Assembly (NCBI GenBank): GCA_003427395.1
Contig: BFEA01000087.1
Span: 2,947,329-2,973,055 of the forward strand
DNA: 25,727 bases
DNA from: Chara braunii
Taxonomy: Eukaryota; Streptophyta; Charophyceae; Charales; Characeae
Reading direction: 5' to 3'
Shown: piece after piece, positions 10,481-20,400 of the stretch
Layout of the letters: every line of letters begins with the position of its first letter
Position numbering within the stretch: position 1 is the stretch's first letter
Notes under the pieces: model-generated
What the model was told of the DNA's origin: nothing
What the model saw: the letters and a program-made list of their open reading frames with translations, nothing else
Database searches by the model: none
Program-made: the position numbers and the translations under genes

Positions 10481-10690
10481 TCGAAGCCTCTCCCCCAAAA
10501 GTTAGGATAGACTCAGGACAGTGCCCGACTGGGTGCAGGCGAATTTTTTTTTTTCTGTGTGTGGTTCAGGGCTGGGCCCAGTGCCACCCCACGGCAGGGA
10601 CCGTGTCCCAAGCCTCCAAAACTTTTGGACAGGGGCAATCGGATTCTCAATTTGGCCGGGGCCATGTACTGCGGTCGTTTGAGCCAGCTT

Positions 10691-10835
10691 ATACAAGCGT
10701 ACTGCAATGGACAAGTTTATCACTCGTTTTAATGATTTGTCAATTTCTTTATTACATAGATCCTGCCCATATACATTTGCCACGGGTAGACAGTACTCTG
10801 CCTCGACTTAGGGTTCAGCCACGTTATTATAGTTT
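10691..10835 (+). repeat. Dispersed direct repeat C, copy 2
   Basis: Second, diverged copy of the 10332-10480 sequence, offset by about 358 bp. Confidence 0.7.
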
Positions 10836-10970
10836 AAAGCATTTGGGTGAAGCCACTCAACCAACCTGGTCTGCCTCTCATGTGTCCCTAGGCCACGATG
10901 TTGCAGCAGTGCCACTTCACTCAAATATTGGAGTTAGCTGTTTCAGGCAGAGTTCCAGATGGCTCGGAAA

Positions 10971-11168
10971 GGCGAGTCAAAATAGGGCTCCAAATGGGAT
11001 GATGCGAATATGCACCGGGCGCAAAATGAAACGAGGGCGAGTCACAACAGGGCTCCAACTCGGATGTGAATATGTGTCCGGCTCCAACTGGGCTGTGAAT
11101 ATGTGCTGGCCCTGCCCAGTGCTTACCCGTCCTCATTCTTGTCAAACATCCTCATTCTTGTCAAACCT
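10971..11168. repeat. Local tandem repeats before the gap
   Basis: Three diverged units of GGCGAGTCA.AA.AGGGCTCC... ending in GAATATG (about 10971-11019, 11036-11081, 11082-11110), then two 19-20 bp copies of CCTCATTCTTGTCAAAC (11130-11167). Confidence 0.8.
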
Positions 11169-11172
11169 CCGC

Positions 11173-11176
<4 letters not shown>

Positions 11177-11225
<49 letters not shown>

Positions 11226-11430
11226 NNNNNNNNNNNNNNNNNNNNNNNNNNNNNNNNNNNNNNNNNNNNNNNNNNNNNNNNNNNNNNNNNNNNNNNNNNN
11301 NNNNNNNNNNNNNNNNNNNNNNNNNNNNNNNNNNNNNNNNNNNNNNNNNNNNNNNNNNNNNNNNNNNNNNNNNNNNNNNNNNNNNNNNNNNNNNNNNNNN
11401 NNNNNNNNNNNNNNNNNNNNNNNNNNNNNN

Positions 11431-11483
<53 letters not shown>
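11177..11483. repeat. (CT)n / (TG)n compound microsatellite with a 205-base N gap
   Basis: (TC)n fills 11177-11225, N fills 11226-11430, and (TG)n fills 11431-11483. The gap probably lies inside the dinucleotide array, so its true content is likely only more CT/TG repeat; its length is an estimate. Confidence 0.95.
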
Positions 11484-11484
<1 letters not shown>

Positions 11485-11997
11485 CACCCACCCACCTGAA
11501 GGCCAGGTAAGTGTAACAAAAAAGAAAAAACAATCTGACATAATCCCAGCCCACGACCCCCTCCCCTTCCTTCCCACACTCCCCCCCTCCCGTTCTCCAT
11601 CATTTTCATCCACCTCTTCTCCCAGCCGATCCGCTGCAATCAGTCGCCGGCTCCAGGTTCAATCTGCCAGCATGCACCACTATACGGCCACTGTGGTCGG
11701 TTTGGAGGTAGTCACCGTTGGCCCCGTGTTACAAAGAGTCTGGGCAGTTTTAGGCCTACTACAGCAAGGCCACGAGCAAGTCCATATACCAGTTGCACTC
11801 AGTGAGTGCCCATGGGCCCGGAGCGCGGGATTCTTTATAACTAGCACTCCTTACGTTGTGAATATTAACAGCATCCCATCCTGCCATGATCCTGGGGAAA
11901 ACGGAAAACACTACCTTTCCCTATCTCCGGTCCTCCGGAAAACTGGGCCTCTCACAGCAGTGTGAATGGGCCACTTGCACGATATTCTTCATAGCTA
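11484..11997. other. Non-coding stretch
   Basis: C-rich segment at 11555-11600. No recognised gene. Confidence 0.5.
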
Positions 11998-12121
11998 CCG
12001 ACTTCACACGAATAGATCGCCCGGTCTTTATCACTGCATCTACACCGAAAGTTGCACCAAATGCAGCTATTTTGACTGGCTTTATACTCCCCAGGTGGCA
12101 ATATCCCCCGGGTGAAGATGG
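11998..12121. mobile_element. Foldback MITE-like element, family A copy 4
   Basis: Bounded by TA on both sides (11996-11997 and 12122-12123). The left arm is CCGACTTCACACGAATAGAT then CGCCCGGTC; the family centre (GCATCTACACCGAAAGTTGC, CCAAATGCAGCTAT) is clear; the right end is GGGTGAAGATGG. A further right-arm fragment, CATTCTATTCAGGGGAAGAC, lies at about 12150-12170, suggesting nesting or duplication. Confidence 0.8.
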
Positions 12122-12171
12122 TAGCTCTCCTTCGGTTATTAATAACAGCATTCTATTCAGGGGAAGACGGG

Positions 12172-13274
12172 CTTTTCCCTACCGACAGCACACTAGCATA
12201 GGCCTTTTCCAAGATACACCTACCGCATTGAGCAAAGTCCCAGTGGGACCATTCGTGAGAAACATACACACACATCGGTGAGAACCGTACACACATTTCT
12301 TCCCAAGTGGGACCATCGGTGACATTACAGTCAGCACCATGAAGGCCACATCCATAATCTACCAAGAGTCTTTCCAGATAACTCAAGAGGATGGATGAAG
12401 AAGCGAATGCCCGTTGAGACCCAGTTACGCGCTTCTGCTAGGGCTGGGGGGCTGGGGGGCTGCCCACTGGCAGCCTTGGTGCTTGTCACTGCTGTCTGGT
12501 CCCAGTTGCCCTCGATACTGGTACTAGGGTGATGGTCCTGTGTGCTGGGCACAGTGAGGTAAGATAGTAGGGATAGGGGGTGGGTGCGCTGGGAGTACTA
12601 ACGAGGGGAAGGATAGGGAAGGTGGCCTATCCCTGTCAGGACAACCCTCGGCTGCCACTGCCAGCGATCAGTCTGGGTCTGGTCCTTGACCTCTATAACA
12701 GCCTGGCCTTTTTAGAGAAAACATATTAAAAAAATGACCATCTCCTGGTTTTCGTGTCTCATCATTCTTTTTTCCTCTTTTCTTTTTTTTTGCAAGGAAA
12801 GCCCTTATTCTAAGCCCACTACATCATTTTGAAGGGGCCATTCATATGTAAAAATGGATCTTCTAAGGACAACAAACGAATACCTATAGATAGACGACGA
12901 CGCAACCGACACAGCCGGGTCAAGAACGGGCACACTCCACCATAAACCTCATATACAGAACTTCCACAACTGCGACAACCCCCCCGACACGGACCCTACC
13001 CCGGCACAAAGAAATCGAAAGATCACAAAACCTGTATGCCATCCAACTGTCGTAACACGATGCAGTGCCTGCTCCGAAACGCATAAACGCATAACAATAA
13101 CCCACCCATGTGCGTAAGGATGAATCCTTGGAACTAAATCAGTACCAGATGGACATCCCTTTCACAACCTAGGCTAGAACCATGATGGCATCAGGCCCAA
13201 GTTCACATACCATCTCAGGGTACATAATTTGTGTAATAAGGTCACACCATCTTCTGGTAGTCCAGTGCTGACTA
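12172..13274. other. Non-coding stretch, no gene recognised
   Basis: Direct repeat of CAGTGGGACCAT/CAAGTGGGACCATCGGTGA near 12240 and 12303. A GGGGGCTG pair at 12446-12462. Segment 12890-13105 is unusually A/C-rich and open for about 60 codons in one frame, but no family is recognised. Confidence 0.5.
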
Positions 13275-13408
13275 CCTTCTTCCCCCGAATACAACATACG
13301 GTCATTATAGCTGTATTTGAGGTGAAAACAACCATTTCCCCCGAATACAACGTACAGTCATTATGGTTGTATCTAGACTGAAAAGATGCCTCAAATACAG
13401 CTATAAGC
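13275..13408. mobile_element. Foldback MITE-like element, family A copy 5 (duplicated left arm)
   Basis: A TA at 13273 precedes CCTTCTTCCCCCGAATACAA, then CGGTCATTATAGCTGTATTT. A second left arm (TTTCCCCCGAATACAACGTA) begins near 13335, followed by the centre and a right arm CTCAAATACAGCTATAA. This is two left arms with one right arm, from either nested insertion or partial tandem duplication. Confidence 0.75.
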
Positions 13409-13434
13409 AGAGGTGGTTTCTCCTTGACGAGGGA

Positions 13435-13620
13435 CCTAGCTAATGCGTTAAACACTCCACGTGGCGAGTACGGTCGAAAGGCTGAAAGAGGAATTGACGG
13501 GGGCCTGCACAAGCAGTGGCGCATGTGGTTTAATTGGATACAACACGCAAAACCTTACCGGTCCTCGACATGTGAAAGAAACTCCTCATAAGAGATGTAC
13601 TTTTGACTTCATACAGGTGC
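13435..13620 (+). pseudogene. rns: Mitochondrial small-subunit rRNA fragment
   Basis: Contains the universal SSU rRNA landmarks: GAGTACGGTCG, AGGAATTGACGGGGGCCTGC, GCATGTGGTTTAATT, GATACAACACGCAAAACCTT and CATACAGGTGC. The ATACAAC.CGCAAAACC form is typical of plant mitochondrial rather than plastid, bacterial or nuclear 18S rRNA. It corresponds to the region just before the central 3' domain loop (roughly E. coli 865-1060) and ends where GCTGCATGGCTG should follow. A few bases are missing between GGCTGAA and AGGAATTG, so it is a decayed nuclear copy and not a working rRNA. Confidence 0.9.
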
Positions 13621-13849
13621 ACCAGCCTTACGTCTTTTTCTTGTTTCGGGGGGCGGAGGGGGGGGAGGTAAGCCAGCCTTTTACTCTCATGTTTTGCACC
13701 CCGCCCCAAGTTTCAGGGCCCAGCAATTGTAGCAGCGGTGAATAAAAACATGACACCTATCCATTGATTCCATTCCCATATGCGAGTAGGTGACGGGTTC
13801 AGTCACATCAGTATCTGACAGGTCAGGTCATATCTTTAAGTCTTCTGCT

Positions 13850-13944
13850 GCGCTACACTGTACTTCTTATGTATGTATCTGGGTGTACATTGCTTGTTGA
13901 TGCTTCGCTGACACTGCATTGCCCATTTGAGTCCTTTTCATCAC
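13850..13944 (+). other. Source segment of the artefactual copy at the window end
   Basis: These 95 bases are identical to 25633-25727, which follow a Tn5 mosaic-end junction. Position 13850 is therefore the left end of a sequenced mate-pair fragment, not a biological repeat. Confidence 0.9.
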
Positions 13945-14655
13945 TTCGCAGATCTTCGGCTCCATATACATCGCTCGCTCGATCGAGCATGTATTGGACA
14001 GCTGGCAGGATAGGATAGGTTTCGGAGGATTACACCCCCCCCCCCCCCACCGGGACAAGCCCTGTTAACCCCAGACCTTGCAGGGGCGGAGTTTGCTGTA
14101 GAGAAGTAACAGCCCGGCCATGGGGCTGTGCTCCGAAGCCTACTATGGATAACGAGGAGCATGAATTTGTGGGGCGGTAAAGTGATGGTTGGTGGGGGGG
14201 GAAACATCAGTACTTACTAGTCCCAGGGGCGTGTTGGCACGAAATATCTTAGGAGGCCTGAGGCCTGGGATGCATAGGCAGCAGGTAGGATCAACTAACA
14301 CGGCCTAGATGGGATGGAGGGTGTCATCATAGAAGATGGGTGGGTCGGGTGAGTCGCATCAAGGGTAGTAGGATGCCCACTGAGTCTGCTTGGCGGGACG
14401 AGGAGTTCTACTGCTCACTGGTCGACCTCGGGAAATTACGGGTTCCAACAGTGTGCCTCAGGAACTAGTAGTAGGTCTTCGATAGGTGGTGTCCAAATGG
14501 CTGTGTGTGTGTGTGTGTGTACACACCGCGGTGGGCTCGTATTGCAACAAGGACTAGTTTACAGGAGATACATTGCCCCATAGGGGGACCCATGTACGAA
14601 CCTCCACAGATCATCAGGACAACTGAAAGCCTGATTACCGAAACGCACCTGTCAA
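13945..14655. other. Non-coding stretch
   Basis: C-run at 14034-14048, short (TG)n at 14502-14520. No recognised gene. Confidence 0.5.
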
Positions 14656-14883
14656 ATGCGTAAGCCTTTGGAATGCTCTGCAATCTTTCACTGTATGGAT
14701 TTCCGGATATTTCAACGACTCCATGCATGGGTCTTTCGTAGACACCCTACCTGGGGTCGACAAAGAATCAAGCCTAAGTACTTCCCTGAGGTATCCAACC
14801 TACCTCTACAACAACTGGGCCGGCAATTGATTCCTGCAGGCTGGTGCCCAGTAATGATGGGCAATCGTTTTGGTTTCGTTTGA
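14656..14883 (+). pseudogene. Group II intron maturase (reverse transcriptase X-domain) fragment
   Basis: The 75-codon frame contains AWVFRRHPTWGRQRIKPKYF followed, after a short insert, by MGNRFGFV and a stop. The pattern W-x-x-R-R-H-P-x(6)-I-x-x-K-Y-F ... G-N-R-x-x-F is the hallmark of the maturase (X) domain of group II intron-encoded proteins, which help their host intron fold and splice. The reverse-transcriptase domain that should precede it (several hundred residues) is not found upstream, and nothing C-terminal follows. Other organelle fragments in this window make a mitochondrial or plastid group II intron the likely source. Identification rests on motif recognition only. Confidence 0.6.
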
Positions 14884-14923
14884 ACCACCACTACCTTTCC
14901 CAGTGTTGGGAAAAGTGGGACTA
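14880..14923 (+). repeat. Dispersed repeat family B, copy 2
   Basis: Overlaps the end of the maturase frame and closely matches 7594-7633 (AACCACCACTACCTTTCCCA then TGTTGGGAAAAGTGGGA). Confidence 0.6.
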
Positions 14924-15477
14924 TGTCCTGTTCCGCAACTTCGTTCGGAGTTCTGGAGGAGGGCTCGGCAGGAAAGGAAAGAAACAAAAAAAAAGTAGGG
15001 ACCCTACGGGCCCGCAGTGAGGGGGGAGAGGGGGGGGTTAAGATTTTCGAACCCAGCAACGTAGGGGAAGACCCTCACCGAGGTGGAAGTCGCACCATTG
15101 CTTTGAGGAATGTATCTGGCCACCATGTGTGGAACGTGATTGCTGTTGTTAATGGCCCTTTCAGTTCTTCGGTTCATTTGCTTTTGCTGCCCTGTCAGCA
15201 AGACAGGTCGGATTCCACTCGGGGCAAACAACTGCCTCACTCACCCCACCGAGGACACAGTCTCACTAGCACCTCGTAGAATGTTTCTGATGGGGAATGG
15301 CTATATGACGGGTGCTAGGGAGGTTTATTTCTCCTCCTTTGTTCTTTTTCGGATGTAACTGTGGCGAGTACCAGAAATTAACATACAATGGGACCCAAGC
15401 TCAGCAAACCTCGGTGCACAGTGCAATTCATGTTCAGAGATAGTTGTGTTTAAAAAAAAAAAAAAAAAAAACAAGAG
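14924..15477. other. Non-coding stretch
   Basis: G-rich part at 15017-15038 and an A20 run at 15452-15471. No recognised gene. Confidence 0.5.
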
Positions 15478-15890
15478 GCGGGAGCCCAGGGCCAGTGGCA
15501 GCAACGTGATGGAGGGTGCGGTGGGGCCGCAGAGGAGGCACATTGAGGTGGGGACCACAGGGTTGCAGTCGTAGAGGGTGGGAGCATGGGAAGCCTATGC
15601 AGGTGGAAGGCATAGGGTTGAGGTGGGGGTGTGCACCACTGGGGGAGCCGGAGGAAGGTGGGGGTCACAGGGTTACAGGTGCAGGCAGGGAATGCCTATT
15701 GGGGTGGAAGGCACAGGCGCTGCGGGTGTTCAGGTGGGGGCATGCATCATGAGGGGAGCGGGAGGAAGGGGGCCGGGGGGAAGGGCGGGAGAGAGGCGGG
15801 GGGGGGGGGGGGGGGGGACGCTGTGCAGGTGGGGGGGCAGGTGGGGGTAGAGGGGTAGAGGGGTAGAGGGGTGGAGGGGCATGGGTGCAG
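15478..15890 (+). repeat. G-rich minisatellite with quadruplex-forming tracts
   Basis: Diverged GGTGGGG/AGGTGGAAGGCA.AGG units are repeated over about 300 bp, then a G20 run (15798-15817) and a GGGGTAGA tandem array at 15843-15879. Runs of four or more G separated by 4-nt loops fit an intramolecular G-quadruplex on the plus strand. Confidence 0.85.
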
Positions 15891-16563
15891 GTCAACACCA
15901 CAACCTGTGACAAACCCAGCATTGCCTCCACCCGTGACAACACTCTCTCCGATACTGCTTTGACAATCGGGTGCAGAAGAAACATAAACGTAGGGTACGC
16001 TCTGCTGTGCCAAGTGAACATATTGGACGGCGAAGTCGATTCCAACTTCTGCTGTGTCAGGTGAAGATCTTCGGCGGCAAAGAACTTTCATCGGCAGCCG
16101 AGCGCAAATGGTTGCCAGTCCACACTGTGGCCAATGAGCCCTGACCACACAGGCTGGGAAGGACAGGCAGATTGACGAATCACATAAATTAAGTAGTCAG
16201 AGCATGCTAACATGAATAACCAGCATTGCCAGCAAATCGAAAAGTGAAAGGGAGGGGAATTTTGCCATCCATCAGCACACATAGCAGCAATGGCCCCAAT
16301 AAGGTTTGATACTATGCCCTTCACTTTCATGGGCATGCTACTTCCATCTGTCTGTGTGTCGTCTTTGGTCTATTGGAAAAGAGACACCTGTGTGTTTGTT
16401 CGAGTCGATAAACCAAGCAAACGAAGGAGTTCCATCCGCAGATGATCAGTGCGAGATTTGACTAACCAAAATGAAGCAAGAACCACTTCTCACAAGGCTT
16501 TCAATCATGACCAGATATTGGTTATTTGTCAAGTATAAGCCGCCAGGTTCTTTCAGATATCAG
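15891..16563. other. Non-coding stretch
   Basis: Near-duplicate phrases GCTGTGCCAAGTGAACAT and GCTGTGTCAGGTGAAGAT at about 16001-16070. This is the region downstream of the minus-strand DeSI gene; no clear polyadenylation signal was picked out. Confidence 0.5.

Positions 16564-16629
<66 letters not shown>
16564..16629. repeat. (CT)n-(CA)n compound microsatellite
   Basis: About 13 CT units followed by about 19 AC units. Confidence 0.97.
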
Positions 16630-16630
<1 letters not shown>

Positions 16631-16757
16631 GTACTCAAAACTTGCCCATTGTGAATGCCCGCTACAGAGGACAGACAACTCAATATGCTACAGAGAACTT
16701 TTCATTACAAATTTAATATTTCATTGCCCCAAAGGCAATCGACTACTACATTCAGAA

Positions 16758-17422
16758 TCATGCTCGCGTCCTTGGGGAATTGCTGGCAAGACCATGTCTA
16801 GCCATTACATGCCGCATTGCCAGAACAGCTGCTTCGTTTGCCGCAAGCCCTCCGTCTGCCATCAGCCTTGAGAACTCTCTTGTGATCTCCTCTTGAACAA
16901 TAGCCCTTGCTCCTCCCAACGGGTCTACTGGGGCCGGCGACCGACCACCGTTCTTACTCCTGCTTGCTTCACTCCCTGCAGTCTTCTTGGGTGCCGATTC
17001 TGATGCCGATGCCTCAGCACGGCCTTGTTCCACTGGCGCCGATGCCTCTGCGGCACCTGCAGCTGTGCCTCTTACCTTGTTTGAATCCACTTTGGGAACA
17101 TCCGGCGATTGTGGAGAAGACACGCCTACCGCTTTCGCAGTTGCCGCATTCCCACTAACAGAGGAAGGCGCTGCAACCCTTGGTGCTTCGGCACCTTGCT
17201 CCGCTGACAACCGTCCACCGGCAGCAGCCAGCCGATTCTCCGCTGCCTGTCGGATTCGAGGATCTTGATTGGTCGACGTTGTGGCTCTCGAGAGCGGGAC
17301 ATTGCGCACCCCTTGCCCTCCAGCTGGCATCATTCCACTCGCGGCGGGACGCACCATCATCTGAGGCGGCTGAGGAACGCCGTTATAACGAAGCGTCGTT
17401 TCCAGTTGCTGAATCATTGGTG
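16758..17422 (-). CDS. DeSI-like gene, last exon (C-terminal extension)
   Basis: 665 nt. The acceptor is GTTTCATTTTGCAG|CACCAATG, in phase with the previous exon so that G+CA gives Ala. It encodes PMIQQLETTLRYNGVPQPPQ, which follows SPMGALI as in plant DeSI-1-like proteins. About 130 residues of Ala/Ser/Pro-rich, probably disordered sequence follow, then a charged helical tail (ARAIVQEEITREFSRLMADG, NEAAVLAMRHVMARHG) and TGA at 16760-16758. The bias to Ala, Ser and Gly makes the minus strand GC-rich here and also opens shadow frames on the plus strand. Confidence 0.92.
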
Positions 17423-20400
17423 CTGCAAAATGAAACAATAGTCAGAAATCAGACCAGCAGACAGAGGAAGACCCAGCGACCTGTGACTGAGTGGTGCACA
17501 CATGTAGCTCTGTAACTCTGTTGATAAACAGGTATACAATACAATAATATAAAACGTACTTCCTCGCCTTTGGACATAAGGGAACTCAAAGGAGCTACCA
17601 GAAGACAGAAGAGTCTAAGAGACCCAGCATGGCCACTACACCTGCAGCAGGATCCAGCACCATACGAGCCGCAGCTAAAAAACTCCATTACACATATGTT
17701 GCTTCGAATTGCCAAATCATTCGTGCTGCAAGATGAAACAGTAATAAAAAAAATAAAAAATAAAAAATAAAAAATAAAACAGACCACCAAAAAGAGGAAG
17801 ACCCGCCCGCCTGTGGCTGGACGCCAGGCAAACGCAGCTCCGTTCATAGACAGGTCACAAGTTCAAATGGTAACGTAATCAGAGCTATGAGTCTATGACA
17901 ATAATGATATGGACATTTCCCCCTTTGGAAAAAAAAAGAAGGAAACACAATACAGGAAATTTTCAAAAAGTGCACACTTTCAAAATGTCTAAACATGGGC
18001 CCAGCCTGATAAAAGACCACTAACCAAAAAGGCGAAGACAATTGAAAAAAAAAAAAAAAGACAACTATCAACAGGAGGTACACTTCCAGCGCTATAAATT
18101 CGACAACGTTATTTTTTTTTTTTTTTTTTTTTTTTTACCGTTCTTGATATTTCTATGGCCCAATGAACCAGCCTTCAGGCTCAAGCACATTTTTCCTGAA
18201 ATACAGAAGAGATGGAGGGCATAGGGGGTGTGGTCTTGCATCCACTCATTACAGGGGAGATCACCTGCAGATTTGCTGGAGCTCAGGGGGGTACATACTA
18301 CATAACCAGGTGTGGCAAATACAGTGAAGACTGACGCAAGCGAGTATTGTCAGCTGCATGGGTCACAAAACTTCCCTGACGTGGTGTTCGTAGCAATACT
18401 GGAAATGAAGCGAACACGTGTTTTGATGACCAAACAAGAGAGGAAACTTCTGAAAGCCAAAATGCGAAAAGGGCTACCGCCTTTCACCCGAATAGAACGC
18501 CTGGTCATCGTAGTTGTATTTGGCACGATTTCAGTCCAGATAACGCGATAATGATCGGGCATTCTTTCTCTTTTTTTTTTTCAATGCAAGGCTTTCAAGC
18601 TGACTTCTCCTCATTTGGGGGACAGCTGCATTTTTACTACTCCATAATAATTCTAGTATTTTACTACTTTCCCATTTTTACAAACACCTAGAAAGGCAGT
18701 GGGGTTTAAGGCCGTTGTCCTAAAAACCACCACTACTTAAATCAGTGTTGAAAAAAACGGGAATACACGTCGCACCAGGGTCAGGACGAGGCTGGGCAAA
18801 AGGAAAAAAATATATATATTTTCTTCTCTCAATATGTTTTGATCTCCCTCTACCTACCCTACACTATGTACTTGGGTTTAAGATCCTAGACTCAAGAGTA
18901 GAGCCACCAGTCTTAAGTACACTAACTAACAAACAGGACTAAGCTATCCTAACGTTATGGGTCGACTCCTACCTGTATCTGCTCAGTGCGGGGGGTAGAG
19001 CAGTACCCAAGCTCTCTAACACCTGGCGCAGGCTGGAAAGACCCCGCTTGGGCATGATCGGGCGTTTTATTCGGGTGAAGACAGTATCAAAATACTCCTT
19101 GACTAACAAGTGGGAATTGGGAATTCACCCCTGGCAGAGCGAAGGGAGACGGGCAGGGTAAACATTTTTTCCCCTGATTCCCCATCCCCAAGCCACACTA
19201 ACGCAACAATCTACACAAGATAGCAGGTAGTGGCAACATTGAAGTGTCGAAAGACTCGAAACACATCACAGATCCAATTCCATACTGAGCAACATTACAG
19301 CACCAATTTCCAGGGAAATGCACGCAGTGACGAGAAACATTTTGAGCACCCACGCACATTACTTCCTTCTACATAATGTGAAAGCAGTCCCAAGCAGTCC
19401 CGATAGCATGGTACAGTGCATCCTCCTCAACAGGTACTGAGAGAGAGAGAGACAGAGAGACAGAGACAGAGACAGAGAGACAGAGAGACAGAGAGACAGA
19501 GAGACAGAGAGAGACTCGTGCTGTGGAATCATAACAGGCAGAGAGACAGAAAGAGAGACAGAGAGACAGAGAGAGAGACAGAGAGAGAGGCAGAGAGACA
19601 GAGAGAGACTCGTGCTGTGGAATCATAACAGGCAGGCACACAGTAAACTGGCCCCAACAGAGATCTGATCCCAGGCACATTCTTCGAGGGGTAAAAAGGA
19701 TTCGCACCCCATATGACAAAAGAGAGTGTTCTTTTCCCTTCTAGAACAACAAACAATGGTTTAGCGAAAGCGAAAAGCAAGCGAAAAAAAAAACAAAAAA
19801 CAATGGTTAACGACCTACGAAAGAGCACGAAGGGCCCACCACGAAATCATGCAAAACCTTGAGAGTTTCATTTCCCTCAACATTTCCAGCCACAAGTGTA
19901 ATTGATATAGGTGTTGGGATAAGGAGTGACTGGCCTCTGTTTTCCTTACCAATGAGAGCACCCATGGGCGAGTCCAGCACTTCTTGTGGAAGACCAACAA
20001 TGTAATCAGGAATGCCCCTCCCCACAAGGAGATTCGCAACCTCGTCGCTGAAGTTGTTGCAGTTATGACTCATCAGGTTATAAGCTTCAGGAGTATACCG
20101 CTCCGACATCTCTGCCAAGAATTCCCGGAACAATTCCTCCGGTACTTGTGTGTACCCGAGAGTGACCGTCTGGACTGGACGGCCATATGGGCTGTGGCCA
20201 GGTGCTGCAGACTGAATGCCGCCTCCATACCAATACTCTTTCCCATAAACAACAATCCCTGCATCAACGCATCGAGTAGAGTCACAGAGTCACCACACAA
20301 CCATTAAACCTTGTCAAACTTCCCCGATACAGAAGGACAGGCTTGTCATAGCAGCACACAGTAACATCTCCATAAGAAGTATTTCCATCCTCATCCTCAT

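Noticed and set aside
13850-13944. Apparent 95-bp direct repeat with 25633-25727
   Set aside because: Explained fully by the mate-pair junction adaptor at 25595-25632; not a biological repeat.
16907-17515. Plus-strand frames overlapping the last DeSI exon
   Set aside because: Shadow frames of the Ala/Ser-rich minus-strand coding sequence.
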